Source of the DNA: an uncultured Collinsella sp.
GTDB taxonomy: Bacteria > Actinomycetota > Coriobacteriia > Coriobacteriales > Coriobacteriaceae
Direction of reading: 5' to 3'
Length of the DNA: 64,000 bases
Assembly (NCBI GenBank): GCA_900762325.1
Contig: CAAFGG010000052.1
Location: 248,001-312,000, forward strand
Shown here: piece after piece, positions 1 through 10,375 of the stretch
Layout of the letters: each line of letters opens with the position of its first letter
Numbering within the stretch: position 1 is the stretch's first letter
The notes under the pieces: model-generated
Databases searched by the model: none
The model's input: only the letters and a program-made list of their open reading frames with translations
Told to the model about the DNA's origin: nothing
Translations under genes and position numbers: made by a program

Positions 1-1
1 G

Positions 2-607
2 GAGAAGATGGGTATGGAGCCGCAGATTGCGCTCACCATGCCGCTGCTCGAGGGCACCGACGGCGTGCGCAAGATGTCCAAGTCCTATGGCAACTACATC
101 GGCCTGACCGACGCTCCCAAGGACATGTTCGGCAAGACCATGTCCATTCCCGATGAGATGATCGGCAAGTACTATCGTCTGGCCAGCTCGCTCACCCCTG
201 CTGAGGTCGACAAGATCGACGCCGCCCTGGCCGATGGCTCCGCCGACCCCTACGAGCTCAAGCGCGCTCTGGGCCGCGACCTGTGCGACACCTACCACGG
301 TGCCGGCGCCGGCGACGAGGCTCAGGCCGAGTTCGACCGCGTGTTCAAGGAGGGCCAGCTCGCCGACTTCCCCGAGAAGCATGCCGAGCTGACTGTCAAT
401 GACGAGGGCCAGATTTACCTCGCCGGCCTGCTCAAGGACCTGGGTCTTTCGGCCAGCGCCGGCCAGGCCCGCCGCGATATCGACGGCGGCGGCGTCAAAA
501 TCAACGGCAAGGCCGTGGCTCCCAAGAGCTACAACATCGATCCGAGCGCCCTCAAGCTGGGCGATACCCTCTCCGTGGGCAAGCGCAAGGGCTTCAAGTT
601 GGTCTAA
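2..607 (+). CDS. tyrS: Tyrosyl-tRNA synthetase, C-terminal part (5' end outside window)
   Basis: Charges tRNA-Tyr with tyrosine in the cytoplasm. The reading frame is open from the window edge, so the N-terminal half with the HIGH motif is missing. The visible part contains the class I signature KMSKS at nt 71-85, preceded by the family motif PLLEGTDGVR. An S4-type RNA-binding domain follows near the C-terminus (GLSASAGQARRDIDGGG and VKINGKAV). The stop codon is followed at once by an intrinsic terminator. The S4 tail and the KMSKS context fit TyrRS better than TrpRS. Confidence 0.96.
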   Translation, partial: EKMGMEPQIALTMPLLEGTDGVRKMSKSYGNYIGLTDAPKDMFGKTMSIPDEMIGKYYRLASSLTPAEVDKIDAALADGSADPYELKRALGRDLCDTYHGAGAGDEAQAEFDRVFKEGQLADFPEKHAELTVNDEGQIYLAGLLKDLGLSASAGQARRDIDGGGVKINGKAVAPKSYNIDPSALKLGDTLSVGKRKGFKLV

Positions 608-634
608 CGAGCGAGTTGACCTCACAAGTGCAAC

Positions 635-672
635 AAGGCCGCAGCCGGGATTTCCGGCCGCGGCCTTTTTTG
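635..672 (+). terminator. Intrinsic terminator after tyrS
   Basis: Eight-bp stem AAGGCCGC / GCGGCCTT (635-642 and 660-667) with an inner stem GCCGG / CCGGC and a run of six T residues. It sits 28 bases after the tyrS stop codon. Confidence 0.9.
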
Positions 673-733
673 GTTGCGACGATCCCTTGGGGACGGAGGG
701 ATCATTTGGCGGTGCCGTTAAGCGGAAGGGGTG

Positions 734-830
734 TTAGCAGGGCTTCCTTTTGGGCATACAATGGCTATTGGCCTGCTGCGGTGAAGGTTTGCCCGCTCCG
801 CAGCTGTTTTCTACGGTTAAAGGAGTATGT
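734..830 (+). promoter_or_regulatory. Promoter and hairpin leader of adenine deaminase
   Basis: TTAGCA (734-739) and TACAAT (757-762) are separated by 17 bp and resemble a sigma-A-type promoter. The predicted leader of about 60 nt holds a perfect 7-bp stem, GCTGCGG 775-781 with CCGCAGC 798-804, followed by TGTTTT. The gene's ribosome binding site AAAGGAG lies just downstream. The short U-rich stretch after the stem could allow attenuation, but I do not recognise a known purine riboswitch. Confidence 0.55.
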
Positions 831-2651
831 ATGTCCGTTGAGGTCATGAGGTCTGTGATCGATGCTGCCGAGGGGCGCGTGCCCGTCGACGCGCTGTTTA
901 CCAATGCGCAGATCGTCGACGTGTATGGCCAGCGTGTGGCGCCCGGTAGCGTTGCCGTCAAGGACGGTGTGATCGTCGGCGTGCTCTACGATGGTCGCGA
1001 CGATGCCGCTGGCACCTACGAGGCAACTGAGGTTATCGACTGCCAGGGTCGCTATCTCGCTCCCGGTTTTATTGACGGGCATCTGCATATCGAGTCTTCG
1101 AACATCCGTCCCGCCGAGTATGCTCGCATGGCCGCGACGCGCGGTACTACCACCGCCATTGCCGACAGCCACGAGATTGCCAATGTTGCCGGTCTCGACG
1201 GCTTGCGCTTTATGATTGAGGACGGCCGCCGCGCACCCATCTCCATCGAGTACATGATGCCTTCGTGCGTGCCCGCGCTGCCCGACGAGCAGGCCGGTGC
1301 CGTTATTTCGGCTGCCGATATGCAGGCGTTTTTTGCCGAGCATCCAGGCGACGTTTTTGGCCTGGGCGAAATGATGAACCTGCCGGGCGTCTTTATGGCC
1401 GACCCCGAGACCTGTGCTCGCATCGATGCTGCCAACCAGACGCCGTCCAAGCAGGTTGACGGTCACGCGCCGCTCGTTGCCGGTAAGGACCTCAACGCCT
1501 ATGCCGCAGCAGGTATTATCGCCGACCACGAGTCGACGATTCCCGAGGAGGCGCTCGACAAGTTATCTCGCGGCATGTATGTGATGCTGCGCGAAGGCAC
1601 GTGCAGCCATGACCTGGTCAATTTGTCTCCGATGCTGCTGGAGAATCCCGCGCGCGCCCGCCGCTGCTGCTTTGCGACTGACGACCGCGCCCCTTCCGAT
1701 GCGCTTGCGACCGGCATGATCGACAATGCCTGCCGCGTGGCGATTGAGGCCGGCATCGACCCGGTGGTCGCCATCTCCATGGCGTCCCTTTCTACGGCCG
1801 AGGCGTTTGGCCTGGATCACGGCTGCCGCGACCCGCACGAGCTACGCGGTGCGATTGCCCCGGGCAAGCGTGCCGACCTGTTGGTGCTCAATGACCTGAC
1901 GTTTGCCACGGCTCCGCATCGCGTATATGCCGCCGGTGCTCTGGTGGCGCAGGACGGCACCTTTGTGGGCGAGATTGCACCCGAGATGGCCGAGGTTGCG
2001 GCCCTTGCCGATGAGCTGCGCGCCTCCGTTAAGCTGCCGAAGCTATCGCTCGACGTGTTCGACTATGCCTTTAAGCCGGGCGAGGCCGTGATTGACGTGG
2101 TGCCGGGCAAGGCCATCACGGGCATGGTTCGTCCCGAGAACGCCGAGGGCCTGCGCCGCATTATGCTGATCGAGCGCCACGGCCGCGGCGTGTCGCTGCA
2201 GGCCGAGGGCGCCGATGGCGACGGCCCCGCTGGCCTGGGCCTGGTCGGCAAGCACATCGGTCGCGGCTGGGTGCGCGGCTTTACCATCACGGGCGGCGCT
2301 ATCGCCTCGACGATCGGCCACGACTCGCACAACGTGTGCGTGGTGGGCGACAATGCGGCGGATATGATGGCTGCCGTTGAGGCCGTGGGCCAGGGCGGCC
2401 ACGTGCTGGTGCGCAACGGCGAGGTCGTGGCGCGCATTCCGCTGGCGCTCGGTGGCCTTATGAGCGAAGGCACGGCCGAGGACGTTGCCGCGCAGCACGA
2501 CGACTTTATGGTCAAGGCGCGCGCCATGGGTATTGAGCCGCCGCTCGACCCCATCATGGGCATCATCTTCCTGCCCCTGCCGGTGATCCCGACGCTCCGC
2601 ATCCGCCCCGAGGGCATGTTCGACGTCACGACCTTCACCTACGCCGACTAG
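831..2651 (+). CDS. ade: Adenine deaminase
   Basis: Hydrolyses adenine to hypoxanthine and ammonia for purine salvage, or for use of adenine as a nitrogen source. The product is 606 aa, normal for the bacterial AdeC/YerA-type amidohydrolase family. The metal-binding motif DGHLHIES lies near residues 83-90, and FATDDRAPSD and a C-terminal segment GGAIASTIGHDSHN are typical of the family. I chose the ATG at 831 because AAAGGAG lies 7 bases upstream; an in-frame ATG at 750 has no ribosome binding site and overlaps the predicted promoter. The gene appears monocistronic. Its stop codon lies inside a repeated palindromic motif (GACTAGTCATCGGGGAC). Confidence 0.95.
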   Translation: MSVEVMRSVIDAAEGRVPVDALFTNAQIVDVYGQRVAPGSVAVKDGVIVGVLYDGRDDAAGTYEATEVIDCQGRYLAPGFIDGHLHIESSNIRPAEYARMAATRGTTTAIADSHEIANVAGLDGLRFMIEDGRRAPISIEYMMPSCVPALPDEQAGAVISAADMQAFFAEHPGDVFGLGEMMNLPGVFMADPETCARIDAANQTPSKQVDGHAPLVAGKDLNAYAAAGIIADHESTIPEEALDKLSRGMYVMLREGTCSHDLVNLSPMLLENPARARRCCFATDDRAPSDALATGMIDNACRVAIEAGIDPVVAISMASLSTAEAFGLDHGCRDPHELRGAIAPGKRADLLVLNDLTFATAPHRVYAAGALVAQDGTFVGEIAPEMAEVAALADELRASVKLPKLSLDVFDYAFKPGEAVIDVVPGKAITGMVRPENAEGLRRIMLIERHGRGVSLQAEGADGDGPAGLGLVGKHIGRGWVRGFTITGGAIASTIGHDSHNVCVVGDNAADMMAAVEAVGQGGHVLVRNGEVVARIPLALGGLMSEGTAEDVAAQHDDFMVKARAMGIEPPLDPIMGIIFLPLPVIPTLRIRPEGMFDVTTFTYAD

Positions 2652-2689
2652 TCATCGGGGACGTTCTTAAACGACTAGTCATCGGGGAC
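2646..2689. repeat. Family B repeat, direct pair overlapping the ade stop codon
   Basis: The 17-bp sequence GACTAGTCATCGGGGAC occurs at 2646-2662 and again at 2673-2689. The first copy contains the TAG stop of adenine deaminase. The same core in both orientations recurs at 3663-3754, 37434-37474 and, in a variant, 58594-58651. Confidence 0.75.
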
Positions 2690-2790
2690 ACTCTTTGGCG
2701 GGCTGCTTGACGCCGCGACCGTAGGACCTCTGGCATGTGTGAGCTATTTGCCAGGTCCTTGTAACGTTTACGCCCGCGGAGTCTTATTTG

Positions 2791-2852
2791 AGCTCCCTTT
2801 GGGTACGTTGGAATCGGATACGCGTTCGATTCCAACAAGCCCGAAGGGAGCT
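2791..2852 (+). promoter_or_regulatory. Two-tier hairpin that pairs with the ribosome binding site of the HAD gene
   Basis: The outer arms AGCTCCCTT (2791-2799) and AAGGGAGCT (2844-2852) and the inner arms TTGGAATCG (2808-2816) and CGATTCCAA (2827-2835) form a nested stem. The 3' outer arm is also the Shine-Dalgarno sequence of the gene starting at 2858, and it is followed by TTTTCT. Either this is an attenuator-like structure or the DNA is a protein-binding palindrome. Confidence 0.6.
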
Positions 2853-2857
2853 TTTCT

Positions 2858-3652
2858 ATGTTTAAACTGATTGCATCCGATATGGACGGCACACTGCTTG
2901 ACGAAAACGGCCAGGTGCCTCCCGAGACCTACGAACTGATTCTGGCGCTACACGAGCATGGCGTGCATTTCGCCGCATCGTCAGGTCGTCGCTACGATCG
3001 CCTGTGCGAGTTCTTTGCGCCCGTTCGTGACAAGATGGACTTTGTCGCCGCTAACGGCGCCCAGGTCTACGCCGACGGTAAGATGGTAGACCGTGAGGTG
3101 TATTCCCACCTGGCGATTCGAAGGCTCGCCCAAGCCGTCAGGACGTTTCCCAATCTGCATCTTGCGCTCTTTGACCGAACCAAGTCCTTCCTGCTCGATG
3201 ACGAGTGCAAGTTCGTGCGTGAGGTCGATAAGGACCTTCCCAATGCCGAGCGCATTTGGGAGCTGCCCGATCCCAGCGTAAATATCATCAAAGCGAGTAT
3301 CTTTTGCGACGACAGTGCGGTTATGGACAGTGCGTACGTGCTACAGCGCGAACTTGGTCAGCTCTTTACTTTTGCGCCTTCGGGCAACGCGTGGATCGAT
3401 GCCATGCAGCCCGGTGTGTCGAAGGCCTCGGGTATCGCGCAGCTCGCGGAGCATTACGGCATTGGACGCGACGAGGTTATGGCGTTTGGCGACTCGATGA
3501 ACGACTACGAGATCATTCGCTTTGTCGGCACAGGCTGCGCGATGGAAAACGCGCGCCCCGCGCTCAAGGCGGTGGCCGATCGCGTCGTAGGCTGCAACCG
3601 CGACCACGCCGTTCAGCATGAGCTCCGTCGCGTGCTGGAGAGTCTCTCCTAA
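2858..3652 (+). CDS. Cof-type HAD-IIB family phosphatase
   Basis: A cytoplasmic haloacid-dehalogenase-fold hydrolase of 264 aa, expected to dephosphorylate small phosphorylated metabolites such as sugar phosphates or flavin precursors. Motif I is DMDGT at residues 8-12, with the nucleophile Asp8. Motif IV is GDSMND near residue 212, preceded by the type IIB cap and the conserved SKASGIAQL stretch. The substrate cannot be read from the sequence. A second member of the family lies immediately downstream in the opposite orientation. The ribosome binding site AAGGGAG is embedded in an upstream hairpin. Confidence 0.9.
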   Translation: MFKLIASDMDGTLLDENGQVPPETYELILALHEHGVHFAASSGRRYDRLCEFFAPVRDKMDFVAANGAQVYADGKMVDREVYSHLAIRRLAQAVRTFPNLHLALFDRTKSFLLDDECKFVREVDKDLPNAERIWELPDPSVNIIKASIFCDDSAVMDSAYVLQRELGQLFTFAPSGNAWIDAMQPGVSKASGIAQLAEHYGIGRDEVMAFGDSMNDYEIIRFVGTGCAMENARPALKAVADRVVGCNRDHAVQHELRRVLESLS

Positions 3653-3662
3653 TCCGGCAGAT

Positions 3663-3754
3663 GGGGACGTTCTTTTTCTGCCGGCAGTGGGGGACAGTCC
3701 TTGCAGCTTTTTGCGAAGAGTGTCCCCAACGACTAGTCGTTTAAGAACGTCCCC
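3663..3754. repeat. Family B palindromic element between convergent HAD genes
   Basis: GGGGACGTTCTT (3663-3674) is the inverted repeat of AAGAACGTCCCC (3743-3754). Further GGGGACA / TGTCCCC and GACTAGTC motifs lie between them. It fills the gap between two convergent genes and could form a bidirectional hairpin. Confidence 0.7.
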
Positions 3755-3770
3755 AGTGACTGACCAATGA

Positions 3771-4613
3771 CTAAGCGAGGGCGGCCATGATGGTGCGGGC
3801 GACGCCGTCGTGGTCGTTGTCGTATTCGGTGATAGCGTCGGCGGCCTCGCGGTCTTCGAGCTCGGCGTTGATCATTGCCATGCCGTGGCCCGCTGCCTGC
3901 AGCATGGGGATGTCGTTGATGTTGTCGCCGAACGCCCAGGCGTCGGCGAGACGCTCGCCCAGATGCTCACATAGCCACGTGAGGGCCGTTCCCTTGGTGG
4001 CGCCCTTACCCATGACCTCGATATTCATGGTGTAAGAACGCGTGACCTCAATGCCTCCGAGCGTGTCGAGCGCCGCCGCGATGGCGTCGCGATCGGCCGG
4101 GTTGTGCCAGTACATGGCGATGCGTTCGAGCGTCTCGACCTCGTCGATCTTGCTGTCGATATCCATGTCGATCGGTGTTCGTGTGCGCTTAAGCGAAGCC
4201 GCGATGTGGGGGTCGCCGCCGCAGAATTCGTCCAGGCGCGTGTAGAGCGAGCGGGGGAGGAAGCACTGCCCGTCCGCAAAGATATCGAAGGTCACATCGT
4301 GGCCGGCTGCAATGCTATGGACGCGGTGGGCGATGGCGCGGTCGAGCGGTCGGCTCAAAATGCGCGTGGCACGCGAGACATCGGTGGGCACAACGTCGTC
4401 GAGCTGCCAGACGCTGGCACCGTTGGCGCAGACCGCGTAGTGTACGGCGGGGTGGGCGAGGATGGGCTCAAAGATGCCCGACAGAGGACGCCCCGTGCAG
4501 GGTACAAACTCAATCCCACGTCGAGCGAGTTCGTCGAGCATTGCCCAGGTGGCGTCGCTCATCTGCTTATCACTCGTCAGCAGCGTTCCATCCATATCGG
4601 AAAACACAATCAT
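3771..4613 (-). CDS. Cof-type HAD-IIB family phosphatase (second copy)
   Basis: A 280-aa HAD hydrolase with motif I DMDGT at residues 6-10 and motif IV FGDNIND near the C-terminus. It is probably a sugar- or cofactor-phosphate phosphatase; the substrate is unknown. I chose the ATG at 4613 because AAAGGA lies 9 bases upstream; the TTG at 4622 would sit directly against that site. It is convergent with the HAD gene at 2858 but clearly diverged from it, so this is not a recent tandem duplication. It lies downstream of the citrate synthase gene, past a terminator. Confidence 0.9.
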   Translation of the reverse strand: MIVFSDMDGTLLTSDKQMSDATWAMLDELARRGIEFVPCTGRPLSGIFEPILAHPAVHYAVCANGASVWQLDDVVPTDVSRATRILSRPLDRAIAHRVHSIAAGHDVTFDIFADGQCFLPRSLYTRLDEFCGGDPHIAASLKRTRTPIDMDIDSKIDEVETLERIAMYWHNPADRDAIAAALDTLGGIEVTRSYTMNIEVMGKGATKGTALTWLCEHLGERLADAWAFGDNINDIPMLQAAGHGMAMINAELEDREAADAITEYDNDHDGVARTIMAALA

Positions 4614-4638
4614 TCGCTGCAATCCTTTCTACTGGCAT

Positions 4639-4677
4639 AAAAAGCGTGGCCGAGGGCGGTGATGCCCTGGCCACGCT
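4639..4677 (-). terminator. Intrinsic terminator after citrate synthase
   Basis: On the minus strand AGCGTGGCC (4677-4669) pairs with GGCCACGCT (4651-4643), with an inner GGGC/GCCC stem and a following T5 run. It separates citrate synthase from the HAD gene. Confidence 0.85.
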
Positions 4678-4700
4678 CGGGTTCTATAACGGTCTGCGTC

Positions 4701-6119
4701 CTAACGATCGGCGAGCGGCTTGTACTCCAGCGGCTCGATAACCGGGCGATACGCGGGACGGATGATGCGGTGCGCGCAGAAGAGCTCTTCCATGCGGTGC
4801 GCAGACCAGCCGGCCATGCGGGCGACGGCGAACAGCGGCGTAAAGAGCGTCTCGGGCACGCCGAGCATCTTATAGATAAAGCCCGTGTACAGGTCGATGT
4901 TGGCGCAGATGGGCTTGGTCATGCCGTGATCGCGCATCACTTGCGGGGCCAGGCGCTCGATGCGCTCGATGAGTGCGAACTCTTCACCCAAGTCCTTCTT
5001 GGCTGCCAGCGAGCGCGCGTAACGGCGGCAGACCTCGGCGCGCGGGTCGCTGAGCGTATAGACGGCGTGGCCCATGCCGTAGATGAGGCCCGTGCCGTCG
5101 AAGGCCTGCTTGTCGAGGATCTTGCCCAGGTAGGCCGCGACCTCGTCCTCGTCCTCCCAGTTGGAGACATGCGCGCGGATGTCCTCGTGCATAGACACGA
5201 CCTTGGCATTGGCACCGCCGTGGCGCGGGCCCTTGAGCGAGCCGATAGCCGCGGCGTAGGCGGAATACGGATCGGTGGCCGAAGACGACAGCACGCGGCA
5301 AGCGAAGGTAGAGTTGTTGCCGCCGCCGTGCTCGGCATGCAGCATGAGCATAACGTCGAGCAGCATCGCCTCATCGCGGGTGAACGCCATGCCGCCGCGC
5401 AGGACCTGTAGGATGGTCTCGGCGGTGGAGAGACCGGGCGTAGGGTGCGGCACGTGAACCTCGGAGCCGCGAAGCTTGGCGACCGAGGCCATGTGTGCGA
5501 AGGCGGCAATGCGCGGGAGACGTGCGAGCATGGAAATGGCGACGTCGATTTCGTGCTCGGGCGTGATCACGTCTGGTTCGGCATCGAAGGCGTAGAGCAG
5601 CAGCACGGCGCGCTGGAGCACGTTCATGATGCTCGACGACACCGTGGTCATGGGGAACTCTTTGACGTACTCGTCGCTCAGATGTCTAAAGGCACCCAGG
5701 CGCTCGCAGAAGCCGTCGAGCTCTTCCTTGTTGGGCAGCGAACCCGTGATAAGCAGATAGGCGACTTCCTCGTAGCCGTAGCGATTCTCGGCCTGGGCAT
5801 TGTTGACCAGATCCTCGATGCTGTAGCCGCGAAGCGTGAGCTTGCCCTGATCGGGCACGACCTTTCCGTCGACCTTGTTGTAGCCGTGCACATCCGAGAT
5901 ACGAGTGAGGCCCGCGACCACGCCCGAGCCGTCGGCATTGCGCAGGCCGCGCTTGACATTGTGCTCGACAAACAGGTCCTCGTCATAAGGGTCGGTCGGC
6001 AGGCCGTGGTAGAGGCTTTCGCTCTCAGACGAAATCTGGCGGCTTGCTTCGTAATCCAGAACCAGTCGGCTCAAGTGGTCATCGAAGCGGTAATAGATTT
6101 TCTTGGCGTCGTAGGCCAT
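4701..6119 (-). CDS. gltA: Citrate synthase
   Basis: Condenses oxaloacetate and acetyl-CoA to citrate, here probably for the oxidative branch leading to 2-oxoglutarate and glutamate; a glutamate synthase lies elsewhere in the window. The product is 472 aa. Family motifs include HAEHGGGNNSTF (first catalytic His), GPRHGGAN, and GMGHAVY with the second catalytic His. The N-terminal extension before the core (residues 1-80) is longer than in typical bacterial type II enzymes. The ATG at 6119 is preceded by GGAGAGGAG. It follows the ACT-domain gene with 77 bp between them and may be cotranscribed with it. Confidence 0.95.
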   Translation of the reverse strand: MAYDAKKIYYRFDDHLSRLVLDYEASRQISSESESLYHGLPTDPYDEDLFVEHNVKRGLRNADGSGVVAGLTRISDVHGYNKVDGKVVPDQGKLTLRGYSIEDLVNNAQAENRYGYEEVAYLLITGSLPNKEELDGFCERLGAFRHLSDEYVKEFPMTTVSSSIMNVLQRAVLLLYAFDAEPDVITPEHEIDVAISMLARLPRIAAFAHMASVAKLRGSEVHVPHPTPGLSTAETILQVLRGGMAFTRDEAMLLDVMLMLHAEHGGGNNSTFACRVLSSSATDPYSAYAAAIGSLKGPRHGGANAKVVSMHEDIRAHVSNWEDEDEVAAYLGKILDKQAFDGTGLIYGMGHAVYTLSDPRAEVCRRYARSLAAKKDLGEEFALIERIERLAPQVMRDHGMTKPICANIDLYTGFIYKMLGVPETLFTPLFAVARMAGWSAHRMEELFCAHRIIRPAYRPVIEPLEYKPLADR

Positions 6120-6196
6120 GCGCGCTCCTCTCCGGGCCGCATCGGGGTGGCTTGCATGGGCATGCGCGCGTCAGGCTATCCCCAGCGGCTTGCTCG

Positions 6197-6484
6197 CTAC
6201 AGGCGGTACATAAAGTTAAAGACGTCCTCGCGCTGGATGGACACGTTGACGCCCGAAAGCTCGCCGGCCTCGGCCAGGGCCTTCTGCAGCTCGGCGAAGT
6301 CGAGCTTGGACTCGGCGGTATCGGCCAGCATGGTCATGGTGAAGATGTCCTCGATAATGGACTGCGTGATGTCGCGGATGTCGACGTTGGCCTCGCCCAG
6401 GACACGGGTGACGCCGGCGACGATACCGGGGCGGTTCTTGCCAAGGACGGTGATGACGATGCGGGAGGACGAGATCTCGGCCAT
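6197..6484 (-). CDS. ACT domain protein (UPF0237 type)
   Basis: A 95-aa stand-alone ACT-domain protein, a ligand-binding fold that usually senses amino acids. The N-terminal strand VITVLGKNRPGIVAGVTRVL and the helix EANVDIRDITQSI match the UPF0237 group. The partner enzyme is unknown. The gene is upstream of citrate synthase in the same direction, which makes a role in amino-acid-responsive control of that pathway possible but unproven. Confidence 0.88.
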   Translation of the reverse strand: MAEISSSRIVITVLGKNRPGIVAGVTRVLGEANVDIRDITQSIIEDIFTMTMLADTAESKLDFAELQKALAEAGELSGVNVSIQREDVFNFMYRL

Positions 6485-6530
6485 GGGAAACCCTTTCGCG
6501 TGGTTGCGGCGCGCGGGTGCGCTCCGCTAC

Positions 6531-6553
6531 GGTACAGTGTTCATCATTGTACC
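6531..6553 (-). promoter_or_regulatory. Palindrome and -10-like element upstream of the ACT gene
   Basis: GGTACA (6531-6536) and TGTACC (6548-6553) form an inverted repeat spaced by 11 bp. The minus strand of the right half reads TACAAT, a good -10. I see no convincing -35. It is a candidate operator-promoter for the ACT-citrate synthase unit. Confidence 0.35.
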
Positions 6554-6721
6554 TGTCTGGCGCCAAAAGGGGCACCTTTGCTGCAGCGTTACACGTCTGC
6601 AACATGGAGTGCTTGTCTCGCGGGGTGTATTTTTGGCACCCTGGACAGCTCAGGCGGTTCCTGTTGGCTCCGCGATCAGGCAGATGCGCCCGTGCGCTCC
6701 GGTGCAAAGACCGTGAACCTT

Positions 6722-6834
6722 TTGTGGGACGCGCGGCGCCGTGGTACCATAGCCGAGTTTGTTGTCTTGGTCGGAAACCAAGACGCCTTATGCGCTGATC
6801 GGTAACCAGCGCCTGACCAATAAGGAGTCCTACC
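6722..6834 (+). promoter_or_regulatory. Promoter and structured leader of rpmE (L31 leader candidate)
   Basis: TTGTGG (6722-6727) and TACCAT (6745-6750) are spaced by 17 bp. The leader contains GTCTTGGT / ACCAAGAC (6764-6771 with 6777-6784, loop CGGAA) and GCGCTG / CAGCGC (6792-6797 with 6807-6812). CCTTA (6786-6790) can pair with TAAGG (6821-6825), which covers the Shine-Dalgarno site AAGGAG. This layout suits autoregulation by L31. Ribosomal-protein leaders upstream of L31 genes have been described for several bacterial groups, including actinobacterial ones. Confidence 0.65.
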
Positions 6835-7260
6835 ATGAAGCAGGGTATCCATCCCCAGTATGTCGAGTGCACGGTGACGTGCTCCTGCGGCAACACCTTC
6901 AAGACGCACGCTACCGTGTCCGAGATGAAGGTCGAGCTTTGCAACGAGTGCCACCCGTTCTACACCGGCCAGCAGAAGTTCGTCGACACCGGTGGACGCG
7001 TCCAGCGCTTCGCCGACAAGTTCGGTGGCGCCGCTGCCGCCCAGCTCAAGAAGGCCGAGGAGGCCAAGGCTGCCAAGGCCGCCAAGGCTGCTGAGGCCGA
7101 GGCCGCTCGCAAGGCCGCCGCTGAGGCTAAGGCTGCCGAGAAGGCTAAGCGTGCTGCTAAGTTTGCCGAGGAGGCTGCCAAGCAGGCCGCCGAGGCTCCC
7201 GCAGAGGCTCCCGTCGAGGAGGCCGCTGCCGAGGCCGAGACCACCGAGGCTGCTGAGTAA
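6835..7260 (+). CDS. rpmE: 50S ribosomal protein L31 with long Ala/Lys/Glu-rich tail
   Basis: A component of the large ribosomal subunit, bridging to the small subunit. Residues 1-65 are a zinc-containing L31: CSCGNTF and LCNECHPFYTGQQKF supply the Cys ligands. L31 is normally 65-90 aa, but this protein is 141 aa. The extra residues, from about 70 on, are almost only Ala, Lys and Glu, then Pro/Glu, and look helical and low in complexity. The frame and ribosome binding site are good and the terminator follows the stop, so the tail is part of the gene. A structured leader precedes the gene. Confidence 0.95.
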   Translation: MKQGIHPQYVECTVTCSCGNTFKTHATVSEMKVELCNECHPFYTGQQKFVDTGGRVQRFADKFGGAAAAQLKKAEEAKAAKAAKAAEAEAARKAAAEAKAAEKAKRAAKFAEEAAKQAAEAPAEAPVEEAAAEAETTEAAE

Positions 7261-7295
7261 ATAGCTCGCCGCGGAATCACTCGCATTCATGGCAT

Positions 7296-7336
7296 AAGGG
7301 CCGTGCATCCGTTTGGGTGCGCGGCCCTTTTCTTTT
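7296..7336 (+). terminator. Intrinsic terminator after rpmE
   Basis: AAGGGCCG with CGGCCCTT plus an inner GCATCC / GGGTGC stem, followed by TTTTCTTTTT. Confidence 0.88.
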
Positions 7337-7338
7337 TA

Positions 7339-7372
7339 TTGGTGCAAACCAACCTGCCCCCATTACACCAAA
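7339..7372. repeat. Family E palindrome, short copy
   Basis: TTGGTGCAAACCAACCTG begins the element, and it ends in ACACCAA. The outer arms TTGGTG (7339-7344) and CACCAA (7367-7372) are inverted. Related sequences occur at 42076-42122 and 51640-51787. Confidence 0.5.
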
Positions 7373-7401
7373 TGGCAGAGAGGCGGCGTTTGGCTAGATA
7401 A

Positions 7402-7438
7402 AACCTGCCAAAATTAACCTGTTCCACTGTGGCAGGTT
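7402..7438. repeat. Family C palindrome upstream of secA
   Basis: AACCTGCCA (7402-7410) and TGGCAGGTT (7430-7438) are perfect inverted repeats around AAATTAACCTGTTCCACTG. A closely related element lies at 19508-19546, just before the serine recombinase gene. Confidence 0.65.
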
Positions 7439-7457
7439 GGTCGTAGTTATTACGTGG

Positions 7458-7473
7458 CGGTCGAGGTCGACCG
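7458..7473. promoter_or_regulatory. 16-bp palindrome upstream of secA
   Basis: CGGTCGA-GG-TCGACCG is a compact palindrome. A TACAAT -10-like hexamer lies at 7501-7506, without a clear -35 at the normal distance. It may be an operator; the binding protein is unknown. Confidence 0.3.
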
Positions 7474-7567
7474 TATAGGCCGCGCCTTGTTTGGCTAAAG
7501 TACAATCATCTGTGTTTAACTCGCCCGCGGCTGCACGGCGTGGGCGATGGCCAAAAAGGAAAACCAC

Positions 7568-10374
<2,807 letters not shown>

Positions 10375-10375
<1 letters not shown>

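Noticed and set aside
770..830. Purine riboswitch in the adenine deaminase leader
   Set aside because: Only one hairpin is present; the three-way junction and conserved loop sequences of purine riboswitches are not seen.
831..2651. Alternative upstream start at 750 for adenine deaminase
   Set aside because: The extra N-terminus is not family-like, and the ATG at 750-ish falls within the predicted promoter; AAAGGAG supports 831.
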